NCBI RefSeq assembly: GCF_036388275.1
Contig: NZ_DASVSF010000083.1
Location: 23,874-87,873, forward strand
Origin: Longimicrobium sp.
Lineage (GTDB): Bacteria; Gemmatimonadota; Gemmatimonadetes; Longimicrobiales; Longimicrobiaceae
Length of the DNA stretch: 64,000 bases
Reading direction: 5' to 3'
The notes beneath the pieces are model-generated. The model had not been told where the DNA came from, ran no database searches, and saw only the letters and a list, made by a program, of their open reading frames with translations. The number at the start of each line of letters is the position of its first letter. The first letter of the stretch is position 1. Both the position numbers and the translations under genes were made by a program. Shown here one piece after another: positions 29,066 to 37,767 of this stretch.

Positions 29066-29545
29066 ATGGCCAAGCACACTCCGCCGTCGGACCAGGAGCT
29101 GTTCCAGATCGAATCGCTCGCCTGCGATGCCACGCCCGGTCCGTGGGAGCCGCAGGTGGTGCTGGACTACCAGACGGGCGAAAGCGCGCGCGTGGTGGTG
29201 CACGCCCCCGACGACGACGGCGAGCTGACGTACGTGGTGGAGCGCGAGCGCGACCTGGCCGAGGCCGACCAGCGCTACATCGCCGCCCTTCACCCCGACG
29301 CCGTGCTGCGCCTGGTGCGCGAGATCCGCCGGCTGCGGCGCGTGGGAGAGCGGTACGACGCGCTGTGCTCGGTGCTCGGCCACCTGAACGAGTTCCTGGA
29401 GCGGCGCGGCCTGGTGGCGCAGGCGCAGCGCTTCGTGGAGGTGCGTGCGCAGCTGGAGCGCATTCACCCGGAAGGCATCGACGGTACCGTGGCGCAGCCC
29501 GGCGCTCCTTCGGCCCGCCGTGAGCCCGCCGGATTCGTCGCTTGA
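29066..29545 (+). CDS. Hypothetical protein with Ead/Ea22-like features
   Basis: A 159-aa protein not firmly recognised. It begins with ALDAEL-like residues LESLACDATPGPWEP and contains LAEADQRYIAALHPDAVLRLVREIRRL, a phrase common in phage Ead/Ea22 proteins, then a helical C-terminus (LNEFLERRGLVAQAQRFVEV). Genes of that type are of unknown function. A UUCG-capped terminator (29550-29571) follows directly. Start ATG 29066. High-GC codon use like its neighbours. Confidence 0.6.
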   Translation: MAKHTPPSDQELFQIESLACDATPGPWEPQVVLDYQTGESARVVVHAPDDDGELTYVVERERDLAEADQRYIAALHPDAVLRLVREIRRLRRVGERYDALCSVLGHLNEFLERRGLVAQAQRFVEVRAQLERIHPEGIDGTVAQPGAPSARREPAGFVA

Positions 29546-29549
29546 CCCC

Positions 29550-29571
29550 ATGGGCGCCTTCGGGCGCCCAT
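29550..29571 (+). terminator. UUCG tetraloop terminator
   Basis: Perfect 9-bp stem ATGGGCGCC / GGCGCCCAT capped by TTCG and followed by TTCG. Confidence 0.75.
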
Positions 29572-29606
29572 TTCGCATCCTGAACCCACCGCCCGTAGCT
29601 TCAGTG

Positions 29607-30005
29607 ATGGCTGCCGCACGCGAGATTCGCCTTCCGGACCGCTTCTACCTGCCGCGCCCCGGCCCCGACGGCCGCGAGGTGCACGACGTGATGCCGTGGG
29701 AGGGCGCCCGGAGCTACGCCACCGACGGCGAGCGCGTGGGCATCCAGTTCACCGACGGGCGCGTGGTGTGGCTGGGCGACGCGCCCACGTCGGCGCTGGC
29801 GCCGGACCCCGCGGACGAGGCTCCCAGCTTCGCCGAGGACTTCGTGGACGTGAACCTCGACGCGCTGGTGGACGGGCTTCGCGTGTACATGGAGCGGCAC
29901 CCCATTCTCAAGTCCGTGTGGCGTGAGGACATGGAGCGGCTGGATACGCTGCGCCGCCACTACCCGGGACAGGAGCCGCATGCGGGCGAGGGCGAGGCGG
30001 CGTAG
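29607..30005 (+). CDS. Hypothetical protein
   Basis: A 132-aa protein of unknown function. The first half is beta-rich and contains the phrase ATDGERVGIQFTDGRVVWLG; the second half has acidic stretches and a helix (DALVDGLRVYMERHPILKSV). No signal peptide or membrane segment. The start at 29607 is an ATG; the open frame extends upstream past it but only as a shadow of the preceding gene. It has a terminator at 30038. No homology assigned. Confidence 0.55.
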   Translation: MAAAREIRLPDRFYLPRPGPDGREVHDVMPWEGARSYATDGERVGIQFTDGRVVWLGDAPTSALAPDPADEAPSFAEDFVDVNLDALVDGLRVYMERHPILKSVWREDMERLDTLRRHYPGQEPHAGEGEAA

Positions 30006-30037
30006 GCGTTTCGGACGGGTGCGGATGAGCAGACGCG

Positions 30038-30062
30038 AGGGCGGCTCCGACGGGGCCGCCCT
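30038..30062 (+). terminator. Terminator after the hypothetical gene
   Basis: GGGCGGC / GCCGCCC stem with an added A-T pair, followed by TTCG. Confidence 0.6.
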
Positions 30063-30632
30063 TCGTACGTTGGGCTCTCACCCCGGGGCTGTCATCCTGA
30101 GTCTTTCACCGTCCTCCGGCCGACCCTGAGGGATGAAAAGGGCTCGCGGGCGCCGTTTATGATTTGGACGAACTGGACTTTTTCTATTCAGCCCCAGGCG
30201 CACCGAACCTGCCCGTACGCAAGTCTCTGCGGGGCGAAGGATCTCGCCGCGGATGCCTTTCAGCCCGGGCGCGGCAGCGGTCACAAGCCCGAGGCCTCGG
30301 CTCTGCCGGGCGAATGAATTCGCTGCAACAACCACACGAAGTCCGCCTGCGCGGACTGGCCTGTTCTCGTGTGGGCAGGACCGTGGTGCACGCCCTGAAG
30401 GTGTGGCGGATCCCTCAGTAGCTGCGGGCGATGGCGCAGGGGAGGATTCCGACGGGGCCGCTCGTTCGGGATGACATCGCGCTGCGGCAGGTGCGGCGTG
30501 CGATCGACGTTCTCCCTCTCCGCACGCGGTTGTGCGGGGAGGGGCGGCGCGAGATCTTGTGTTTTCCCCGTTCTTCCGCGTATCCTCACCGCCGCCCGGA
30601 ATCCGCAACGCCCCGCGACCCCGTCCGCCCCG
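30063..30632. repeat. Repeat-filled intergenic region before the 5'-nucleotidase gene
   Basis: The full GATCC-type unit runs at about 30290-30480 (CCTCGGCTCTGCCGGGCGAATG ... AAGTCCGCCTGCGCGGACTGG ... GGATCCCTCAG ... GGGATGACA). A degenerate copy starts at 30085 (GTCATCCTGAG). A CTCCGCACGCGG hairpin is at 30516-30545. A moderate promoter TTGTGT-N18-TATCCT is at 30557-30586. No gene. Confidence 0.65.
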
Positions 30633-32201
30633 ATGATCTTCCGCAGACCGACCGTTCGCGCGCTCGCTGCCGCCGTCCTGCTCGCGCCCGCGCTGCACGC
30701 CCAGGAGTTTCGCCCCGCCGCCACCTTCATCCAGGTGAACGACGTCTACCGCATCGACGCGGTGGAGGGCGGGCGCGTGGGCGGGCTGGGCCGCGTGGTG
30801 ACCGCCGCCGAGGCCGCGCGTCGCAGGACGGGCGTGCCCGTACGCGTGCTGCACGCCGGCGACTTCATCGCGCCCTCAATTGAAAGTCGGTACTTCGCGG
30901 GGCTGCAGATGATCGACGCGCTGAACTTCCTTCACGCCCGCGCGCCGATGATCGTCGTGCCGGGCAACCACGAGTTCGACGAGCGCCGCCCGGGCATGCT
31001 GGCCGGCGCCATCAACGCGTCGCGCTTTCCCTGGCTGGCCGCCAACGTCCGCCTGAACACCGGCGACGCGGGGGCCGACCGGCGCCTGGGCACCGACACC
31101 ATCATCGACGCCGGCGGCATGCGCGTGGGCATCTTTACGCTCACCTTTGTGGACGCGCCCCGCGAGTACGCGTCCGTGGACACCGCGTACGTGGCCATCG
31201 CCGAGCGCCAGATCCGCGAGCTGGAGTCGCAGGGGGCCGAGGCCATCATCGGGCTGACGCACCTGGACCTGGGGCAGGACCAGCAGATCGCCGCGCTGCG
31301 CGCCACACACCCCAAGCTGGTGTGGATCGCGGGCGGGCACGAGCACTTCCTCATCCACCATCCGCTCACCGACAGCACCGCCGCCATCACCAAGGGCGAC
31401 AGCAACGCGCGCCGCATCTGGCAGGTGGTGCTGGGCCGCCGCGGCGGAGCGCCGGCCGTGCGCGCGGACTCCATCGTGCTCGACGCCACGGTGGCCGTCG
31501 ATCCCGCGTACCAGCGCCAGGTGCAGGCGAAGTGGGCCGACAGCATGCGCGCCAAGATCCCCTTCTTCGACCAGGTGATCGGGCGCGCCGCCACGCGGAT
31601 GGACGCGTCGGAGGAGGTGGTGCGCAACGAGGAAAGCGCCTGGGGCAACTGGCTGGCCGACGTGATGCGCCGCGCCTACCCCGACATCCCCGCCGACGTC
31701 GGCATCCTGAACGGCGGCGCCATCCGCATCGACGACAGAATCCAGGGCGACATCCGCTGGGAGCACCTGGCGCGCACCTTCGGCTTTCCCACGCGGGTGG
31801 GGCTGGTGTGGCTGCGCGGGCGCGACCTGCGGGAAGCCGTGCTGGAGCGCGGCGTTTCGGGCGGCCGGGGCGAGGGGAGCTTCCTGCAGGTTTCCGGGAT
31901 GCGCTTCAGCTATGACCGCTCGCGCGCGCCTGGGCAGCGGGTCACCTCGGTCGACATCCGGCGCGGCGACGCGTGGGAGCCGCTGGACGACAACCGCGTC
32001 TACGTGGTGGCGGTTCCCGACTACCTGATGGGTGGCGGCGACACGTACACCTTTCACAACCGCGCGGTCATGAGCATTCCGCCGGGGCCGGACCTGCGGC
32101 TGATGGCGTTCGACGCCCTGGCCGCCGCGTACGCCGCCGGGCAGCCCATCAGCCCGGCCGTGGAAGGCCGCATCACCGAGCGCGGCGCCGCGCGTCCATG
32201 A
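30633..32201 (+). CDS. Secreted 5'-nucleotidase / UDP-sugar hydrolase family protein
   Basis: A 522-aa metallophosphatase with a signal peptide (cleavage after LHAQ). Catalytic-domain motifs: NDVYRID near residue 30 in place of the classical DxH, GDFIAP, GNHEFD near 110, and GGHEH near 240. The C-terminal substrate domain has GILNGGAIRIDD and a nucleotide-binding loop. It hydrolyses extracellular nucleotides or UDP-sugars to nucleosides for salvage. The first motif is divergent, so metal binding may differ. ATG 30633 is chosen; the sequence upstream is repeat DNA. Confidence 0.85.
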   Translation: MIFRRPTVRALAAAVLLAPALHAQEFRPAATFIQVNDVYRIDAVEGGRVGGLGRVVTAAEAARRRTGVPVRVLHAGDFIAPSIESRYFAGLQMIDALNFLHARAPMIVVPGNHEFDERRPGMLAGAINASRFPWLAANVRLNTGDAGADRRLGTDTIIDAGGMRVGIFTLTFVDAPREYASVDTAYVAIAERQIRELESQGAEAIIGLTHLDLGQDQQIAALRATHPKLVWIAGGHEHFLIHHPLTDSTAAITKGDSNARRIWQVVLGRRGGAPAVRADSIVLDATVAVDPAYQRQVQAKWADSMRAKIPFFDQVIGRAATRMDASEEVVRNEESAWGNWLADVMRRAYPDIPADVGILNGGAIRIDDRIQGDIRWEHLARTFGFPTRVGLVWLRGRDLREAVLERGVSGGRGEGSFLQVSGMRFSYDRSRAPGQRVTSVDIRRGDAWEPLDDNRVYVVAVPDYLMGGGDTYTFHNRAVMSIPPGPDLRLMAFDALAAAYAAGQPISPAVEGRITERGAARP

Positions 32202-32223
32202 CATCCCACACCCGGAGCGAAAC

Positions 32224-32883
32224 GTGAGCCAGGCTACTCCTGCGTCCGCTGCCAACGCGTTCTCCTCCAGCGAGCTGGTGGTGCTCTTCGGCGACCAGTT
32301 CGTGCCCGACGCGTCGATGCTGTCCAGCAAGGAGGAAATCCTCACCAGCGGCGTGCGCGTCAACTCGCAGACGCTGATGGAAAAGGCCATGCACGCGGCC
32401 GTGTGGACGCTGCAGCGCGCGGGCGCCGTCCGGCTGGAGATCCGACAGGGCAAGGCGCTGTTCGGGCTGATCAGGACGCGGAAGCTGCACCTGGTGCGGG
32501 GCACGGCCTCCGCCAGCTATCCCGGGGGCTCGCTGGAGGCGCACCTGGTGGAGGCGGCGGGGATGGAGAACGAGCTGGATGGCGTGCTCGCGGCGTTCAT
32601 CGGCCAGGACTCGCACGATCCCCCCGCGCGCGCCATCGGGCTGATGAAGCGGGGGCTTTACGGCCGCGGTTTGCTGGAGGTGGTGGAGGAGAAGACGTTG
32701 ATGGTGTTCACCTCCATCAGGTACGTGCTTCCCGCCTCCACGCGCGAGCTGGCGTCGCGGCAGTCGGTGCAACCCATCAAGCAGCTGCTGGCGGAGGTAG
32801 AGCAGAAGGAGCCGGAGCTGTTCAAGGCGGTAGACAAGGCCATCGACTCGGCGCGGGTGAAGATGACGGAGGACAGCGACTGA
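32224..32883 (+). CDS. Hypothetical protein
   Basis: A 219-aa protein of unknown function without signal peptide. It is mostly alpha-helical and ends in a long charged helix (LAEVEQKEPELFKAVDKAIDS). A remote likeness to GPP34 (GOLPH3) proteins is only an impression. The GTG start at 32224 has no strong ribosome-binding site. Its stop overlaps the start of the next gene (TGATG), so the two form an operon. Confidence 0.55.
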   Translation: MSQATPASAANAFSSSELVVLFGDQFVPDASMLSSKEEILTSGVRVNSQTLMEKAMHAAVWTLQRAGAVRLEIRQGKALFGLIRTRKLHLVRGTASASYPGGSLEAHLVEAAGMENELDGVLAAFIGQDSHDPPARAIGLMKRGLYGRGLLEVVEEKTLMVFTSIRYVLPASTRELASRQSVQPIKQLLAEVEQKEPELFKAVDKAIDSARVKMTEDSD

Positions 32884-33221
32884 TGAAGAGCTACGTGATC
32901 GTGCTGGGCCTGGTGGCGGCCATCACCGGCGGCATCGTGTTCTTCGTGCTCCGCGACAACCAGGCGGCCCGCCGGCGCCAGACCGCCGAGGCCGAGGCGG
33001 TCGGGTTCGTGGCGACGCCGGCCACGTGGTTCAACGGCGACGAGAACGAGGGGGGGCACACGCTGACCTTTGCGTTCGTCGACGGGCAGAACAACGTGCA
33101 CAGCCGCAGGATGGACGAGATCACCTGGTACGATCCGGCGAAGAAGTACAAGGTGTGCTACAACCCCGCCGACCCGAAGGACCACAAGCTCTACACCGCC
33201 GACCACAAGTGCGGCAGCTGA
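32883..33221 (+). CDS. DUF3592-like small membrane protein
   Basis: A 112-aa protein with one N-terminal transmembrane helix (VIVLGLVAAITGGIVFFVL) and a beta-rich domain that has the DUF3592 pattern VDGQNNVHSRRMDEI and KYKVCYNPADPKDHKL. DUF3592 proteins are of unknown function and occur in or near the envelope. Translationally coupled to the preceding gene through TGATG. Confidence 0.65.
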   Translation: MKSYVIVLGLVAAITGGIVFFVLRDNQAARRRQTAEAEAVGFVATPATWFNGDENEGGHTLTFAFVDGQNNVHSRRMDEITWYDPAKKYKVCYNPADPKDHKLYTADHKCGS

Positions 33222-33665
33222 CGGGTGGATCCACGGGGTCCGAATCGGACGAGACCGGCCGCCTTCCGTACGTGGGAGGGCGGCCGGTTTCGCCGAGGGG
33301 TCCTAAAGCGGGTAAACCCGCGGCATCGAGCCGAAACGCTCCACCGCAGCCCTGATTAGCCGAGTCCCACGCAATCGTGACCGCTGCCGCGCCCAAGCGA
33401 TTACGTGCCCCACGCTAGATCCTTCGGCCCGCGAAGTGGCGTGTGGGGGTGAGTGCCATGAGCTTGGGCCTCAGGATGACAAGCCTTTGCGCGTCAATGG
33501 ATTAGCGGCGCGCACCGACGTAGCTCGCTTCCCCCGCGCATTGCGGGGAAAGGGCTGGGGATGGGGGGCGACGCGGCATGCGCCCGAGCCAGCCTCACCG
33601 CCCCGACGTTCTCCCCTCTCCGCACAGCAGTACCGTGCGGGGAGGGGCCGGGTGAGGGGCGCCCG
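33222..33665. repeat. Terminator and repeats between the DUF3592 gene and the FAD monooxygenase
   Basis: Terminator: arms ACCGGCCGCC / GGCGGCCGGT at 33254-33288 followed by TT. A second repeat family then appears at about 33375-33482 (GACCGCTGCCGCGCCC ... GATCCTTCGGCCCGCG ... GCCTCAGGATGACA). A hairpin of the CTCTCCGCACAGCAG / GTGCGGGGAGAG type lies at 33610-33655. No gene. Confidence 0.7.
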
Positions 33666-34802
33666 TCACCCCACCGGGTCGAACGCGAAGAGGCGGCGGA
33701 ACGAGGCCTCGGTGACGGACGGCGGCGTCAGGCGAAACACCGTCTCGCGCAGCCGCACCGCCGCGGCGTTCTGCCACTGCCCGATGCGGCCGTAGGCCAG
33801 CGACTGCCGCGTGATCCACGCCGTGCGGCGGAATCGCCGTCCCTCGTACGCGCGCAGCCCCGCCGCGGCGTCGCTCGCGTTCGCCAGGCAGCAGGCGAGC
33901 ACGGCCCCGTCCTCGATGGCCATGCACCCGCCCTGCCCCAGGTTGGGCGTGGTGGGATGCGCCGCGTCGCCCAGCAGCGTCACGCGCCCGCGCCCCCACC
34001 GGCGGACCGGCGGACGGTCGTAGGTGCCATTCTTCAAAATCTCCTCGTCCGGCGTGGCCTCGATCAGCTGCGGGATGGGCTGGTGCCAGCGGTCGAACAT
34101 GCGCAGCAGCTTCGCCTTGCGCTCCGCCCCCTCGTCGGGCGCGTTCTCGGGCTCGTTCGCGGTGGCCCACCACGCGATTCGATCCCCGCCGATGGGCACG
34201 ATGCCGAAGCGCTGGCCCCGGCCCAGGGTTTCGATCAGCGTGTCGCACTCCGCCGTTCCCGCGGGCGCCACGCCGCGCCACACGGGATAGCCGCGGTAGA
34301 TGGGCGGGCCATCGTTCAGCAGCTGCTCGCGGACGGCGGAGCGCAGGCCGTCGGCGCCCACCAGGCAGGCGCCCGCGACGGAGCCCGCCTCGCCTGCGTC
34401 GACCTCCACGCCCGACGCGGTCTCGCGGAACCGTTCGAACGCGGCGCCGGTGTTCACCGCCCACGCGGGCAGCGCCTCCAGCAGAACGGAGTGAAGCTCC
34501 GCGCGGTGGATCAGCACGCCCGGCGCGTCCATCGCAGGAACGTCGAACACCGTCAGCAGGCGCCCGTCCGCGGCCCGCCCCTCGCCGCGCGTGTAGAGGT
34601 GCCCGCGGCGGATGATCTCGTCCAGCAATCCCCAGCGGCGAAGCTGGGCCGTAGCGTTGGGCCACAGGCTGATGCCGGCGCCCACCTCGCGCAGCTCGGG
34701 CGCGCGCTCGTACACCTGCGCGTCGATGCCCGCGCGACGCAGCGCGATGGCCGCAGACAGCCCACCGATCCCGCCGCCGATCACGATCACGCCGTCGCTC
34801 AT
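33666..34802 (-). CDS. FAD-dependent monooxygenase (aromatic hydroxylase type)
   Basis: A 378-aa group A flavin monooxygenase. FAD-binding Rossmann motif GGGIGGL near the start, the DG motif CLVGADGLRSAVR, and the GD motif LLGDAAHPTTPNLGQGG are all present. Such enzymes hydroxylate aromatic or other hydrophobic substrates with NAD(P)H and O2; substrate is not predictable. Start ATG 34802. It stands alone, convergent with nothing, between repeat-filled gaps. Possible annotation as salicylate-hydroxylase-like or UbiH-like; the former is favoured by size. Confidence 0.9.
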   Translation of the reverse strand: MSDGVIVIGGGIGGLSAAIALRRAGIDAQVYERAPELREVGAGISLWPNATAQLRRWGLLDEIIRRGHLYTRGEGRAADGRLLTVFDVPAMDAPGVLIHRAELHSVLLEALPAWAVNTGAAFERFRETASGVEVDAGEAGSVAGACLVGADGLRSAVREQLLNDGPPIYRGYPVWRGVAPAGTAECDTLIETLGRGQRFGIVPIGGDRIAWWATANEPENAPDEGAERKAKLLRMFDRWHQPIPQLIEATPDEEILKNGTYDRPPVRRWGRGRVTLLGDAAHPTTPNLGQGGCMAIEDGAVLACCLANASDAAAGLRAYEGRRFRRTAWITRQSLAYGRIGQWQNAAAVRLRETVFRLTPPSVTEASFRRLFAFDPVG

Positions 34803-35308
34803 CGCATCCTCCGTCCGCTGTACGCTGCAGCCCCGCCGGATTCTGGATGGCAAGCTACTCTGCCGCCACCCGTCGCGTGATAGGTGGATCAACTCATCCG
34901 CGGTGGGGAATGTCCTGACGGGAGAGGGCAGCCCGGGGAATGCGCCGGACCGGCCGAAGCGCACCTCACCCGCGCTGTCCGAGGCACAGGGAATGGTGAC
35001 CGCTGCCGCGCCCAGCCGATTACCCGTCCGCAGCTGGATCCTTCGGCCCGCGAAGGTTGTGCAGGGGCAGGTTCGGCGCGCTTGGGCCTCAGGATGACAG
35101 GCCCTGGTGCGCGGCCCAGGGTTGGGGAGCGCGCCACACTGGCTCCCTTCCCCCGCGCGGTTTGCGGGGAAGGGCTGGGGATGGGGGGCGCCCGCCGATG
35201 CACCGAATCCAGCCTCCACCCGATCGATTTCTCTCCTCTCCGCACAGCAGTACCGTGCCGGGAGGGACCAGGGGTGGGGCGCCCTCTGGTTCGTGTCCGA
35301 GCTTCGGG
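34803..35308. repeat. Repeat-filled gap between FAD monooxygenase and SDR
   Basis: A second-family unit at about 34990-35102 (GACCGCTGCCGCGCCC ... GATCCTTCGGCCCGCG ... GCCTCAGGATGACA), two C-rich hairpins at 35152-35190 (CTTCCCCCGCGCGG / GCGGGGAAGG) and 35230-35275 (CTCTCCGCACAGCAG / GTGCCGGGAGG). No gene. Confidence 0.65.
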
Positions 35309-36157
35309 TCAGGTGCGCGGGGCGAGACCCGTCAATTCCGCGCTGAGTTGCCAGAGGCGGCGCGCGGATTCGTCGTCCTGGGCGGCGCGGGACGGGTGCT
35401 TCGGCTTCTCGTCCTTGAAGTACTCGCCGGTGATGACCGCCACGTCCGGGGAGGAGGCGAGGTAGATGGCCGTGCGCGCGCCCTCCTCGGCCGTGCGGAT
35501 GAAGGGCTTCAGCAGGCGTAGCGGCGCCCATCCGCCGAACAGCAGCGCCGTGCCCACGACGCCCGGGTGCAGGGCGTTCGCCGTCACCTCCGCCGCGGGG
35601 ACGCGGCGGGCCAGCTCGCGGGTGAACAGGATGTTGAAGAGCTTGGCGTTGGAATAGGCGCGCAGGGCCCCGTACTTCCGGCGCATCTGGATGTCGTCCC
35701 ACGAAAACGACGCGTGGTGGTGCGCTTCGGAACTCACCGTCACCACGCGGGCCGGGGCGCCGGCGCGAAGCGCATCCAGCAGCAGGTGGGTCAGCAGGAA
35801 CGGGGCAAGATGGTTGACGGCCAGCTGCATCTCCACCTCGTCAGGCGTCTCCTGGCGCTTCTTCGTGTAGATGGCGGCGTTGTTCACCAGCACGTGGATG
35901 GCCGGATGGCGGGCGCGGATCTCCTCCGCGGCGGCGCGCACCTGGGCCTGGATCGCCAGGTCCGCGATCACCGTTTCCACCCGCGCGTGGCCGGCGGAGC
36001 GGACGATCTCCTCGCGCGTCCTCCGCGCCTTGTCCGCGCTGCGCGCGACGAGGACCACCGTGGCGCCCATCCCCGCCAGTGCCGCCGCCGTCGCCTGGCC
36101 GATCCCCGCCGTGGCGCCGGTGACCACGCACACGCGCCCCTCCATCTCCCCCGCCAT
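35309..36157 (-). CDS. Short-chain dehydrogenase/reductase (retinol dehydrogenase-like)
   Basis: A 282-aa classical SDR with cofactor motif TGATAGIGQ, NNAA in VLVNNAAIY, catalytic Ser in VSSEAHHH and YSNAK. The arginine-rich loop after the cofactor motif and the HPGVVGTALLF motif match the RDH/WWOX-like subgroup. Electron donor probably NADP(H). ATG 36157 is the start, seven bases past a GGGG-like Shine-Dalgarno. It is divergent from the PhoX-like gene. Substrate unknown. Confidence 0.9.
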   Translation of the reverse strand: MAGEMEGRVCVVTGATAGIGQATAAALAGMGATVVLVARSADKARRTREEIVRSAGHARVETVIADLAIQAQVRAAAEEIRARHPAIHVLVNNAAIYTKKRQETPDEVEMQLAVNHLAPFLLTHLLLDALRAGAPARVVTVSSEAHHHASFSWDDIQMRRKYGALRAYSNAKLFNILFTRELARRVPAAEVTANALHPGVVGTALLFGGWAPLRLLKPFIRTAEEGARTAIYLASSPDVAVITGEYFKDEKPKHPSRAAQDDESARRLWQLSAELTGLAPRT

Positions 36158-36261
36158 TCGTTCCCCGTCCGTTACAGGATTCGGCCATGTCGCGGTTGCA
36201 GGATGCACGCGCCGACGCGAGTTTTCAGAGAGCATTCAGCAGACCAGAGGTGAAGCAGCGA

Positions 36262-37668
36262 ATGACGCAGAAACTCGACCGCCGCGAATTCTTCCGCCGC
36301 GCCGCCGTGCTGGGTGGCGGCGCCTTCATGGCCCCCGGCCTGGTGGGGCTTTCCGCCTGCTCGCACGCCATCAACGGCCTTACGCGCACGCCCGGCTACG
36401 GGCCGCTGGTCCGCAGCGCGGAGGTCCCGGAGCTGTGGATTCCGCAGGGGTTCCGTGCGCGGAAGATCAGCACCACCAAGGCGCCGTCGCTCGTGAATCC
36501 CAACCTGACCGTCAAGTACGGCGTGGACGGGATGTCCGCGTTCCCCGGGCGCAACGGCAGCGTGCGCCTGGTGCGCAACCACGAGGTGTCGGACAACGTG
36601 ACGGTGGCCAGGCTGCTGGGCCCGGGCGAGCGCGCCTACGACCGCAAGGCGGGAGGCGGCACCAGCACCCTGCAGCTTCGGCAGGCGCGGGACGGGGAGG
36701 TGGCGCTGGAGCAGGAGTTCATCAGCCTCAGCGGGACGCACACCAACTGCGCCGGCGGCCGTACGCCCTGGGGCACGTGGATCACCTGCGAGGAAACGAC
36801 CGTGGGCCTGGCGCGCGGGTTCGAGCAGCCGCACGGCTACTGCTTCGAGGTGACCGCCAGCGCCGATGGCGAGGTGCAGCCGGTGCCGCTGAAGGCCATG
36901 GGCCGCTTCGTCCACGAGGCGGTGGCGGTGGATCCTGCGACCTCCATCGTCTACCTGACGGAGGACATCAGCTACGACGCCACCGTGCCGGCGGGGCGCG
37001 CCGCGGGCTTCTATCGCTTCGTTCCGGCAACACGGGGCGACCTGCGGACGGGGCGCCTGCAGATGCTTTCCATCGTCGACCGCCCGAACTACATCACCTT
37101 CCGGGGCCAGCAGCCAGGCGTGACGTACCGCACGGGCTGGGTAGACATCTCCGACCCGGACCCGGCGGCGGCCGAGGCGAACTCGTCCGCCGTGTTCCAG
37201 CAGGGATGGGCGCGGGGCGGTGCGGCGTTCCAGCGGCTGGAGGGGTGCTTCGCGGCCGACGGAAGCATCTACTTCAACTCCACCAGCGGGGGCGACGTGG
37301 GCGCCGGCCAAGTGTGGCGCTACCGGCCGGGCCGAGCGGACGCGGGAGAGCTGACGCTGGTGTTCGAGTCGCCGTCCCGCGACGTGCTGGACAGCCCCGA
37401 CAACCTGTGCGTCAGCCCGCGCGGGGGGCTGGTGATCTGCGAGGACGGACAGGGTGTACAGTTCCTGCGCGGCCTGACCCCCGGCGGCGAGATCTTCGAC
37501 GTGGTGCACACCGACGGCCCCTCGGCCGAAACTGCGGGCGCGTGCTTCAGCCCGAACGGACGCACGCTGTTCTTCAACATCCAGGGCGGAACCAACGCCG
37601 CCGTCTCGGCGAACATGCAGGGCGGCACGTACGCCATCTGGGGGCCGTGGGAGAACGGGGCTCTCTAA
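36262..37668 (+). CDS. Tat-exported PhoX-like phosphatase (DUF839)
   Basis: A 468-aa secreted protein with a twin-arginine signal (RREFFRRAAVLGGGAF) followed by a hydrophobic run. The body is DUF839, the family of PhoX alkaline phosphatases that use calcium and iron: NHEVSDN near residue 115, the phrase GGRTPWGTWITCEET, VYLTED and SPNGRTLFFNIQGGT. A bound cofactor explains export by the folded-protein Tat route. The enzyme should release phosphate from organic esters in the periplasm. The ATG at 36262 is chosen because the Tat signal starts there; the frame is open further upstream. Followed by a CGCAGAG-type hairpin. Confidence 0.8.
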   Translation: MTQKLDRREFFRRAAVLGGGAFMAPGLVGLSACSHAINGLTRTPGYGPLVRSAEVPELWIPQGFRARKISTTKAPSLVNPNLTVKYGVDGMSAFPGRNGSVRLVRNHEVSDNVTVARLLGPGERAYDRKAGGGTSTLQLRQARDGEVALEQEFISLSGTHTNCAGGRTPWGTWITCEETTVGLARGFEQPHGYCFEVTASADGEVQPVPLKAMGRFVHEAVAVDPATSIVYLTEDISYDATVPAGRAAGFYRFVPATRGDLRTGRLQMLSIVDRPNYITFRGQQPGVTYRTGWVDISDPDPAAAEANSSAVFQQGWARGGAAFQRLEGCFAADGSIYFNSTSGGDVGAGQVWRYRPGRADAGELTLVFESPSRDVLDSPDNLCVSPRGGLVICEDGQGVQFLRGLTPGGEIFDVVHTDGPSAETAGACFSPNGRTLFFNIQGGTNAAVSANMQGGTYAIWGPWENGAL

Positions 37669-37678
37669 CGGAAGGGCC

Positions 37679-37751
37679 TCACGCAGAGACGCAGAGCCGC
37701 GGAGAGAAAACCTCGGAGCAGTTCTCTCTGCGACTCTGTGCCTCTGCGTGA
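37679..37751. repeat. CGCAGAG-type inverted repeat after the PhoX-like gene
   Basis: TCACGCAGAG / CTCTGCGTGA are perfect 10-bp arms. Inner GAGACGCAGAG and TTCTCTCTGCGACTC extend the stem imperfectly. It separates the PhoX-like gene from the HD gene and could terminate either. Confidence 0.65.
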
Positions 37752-37767
37752 TCCATGCAGTTGCTGT

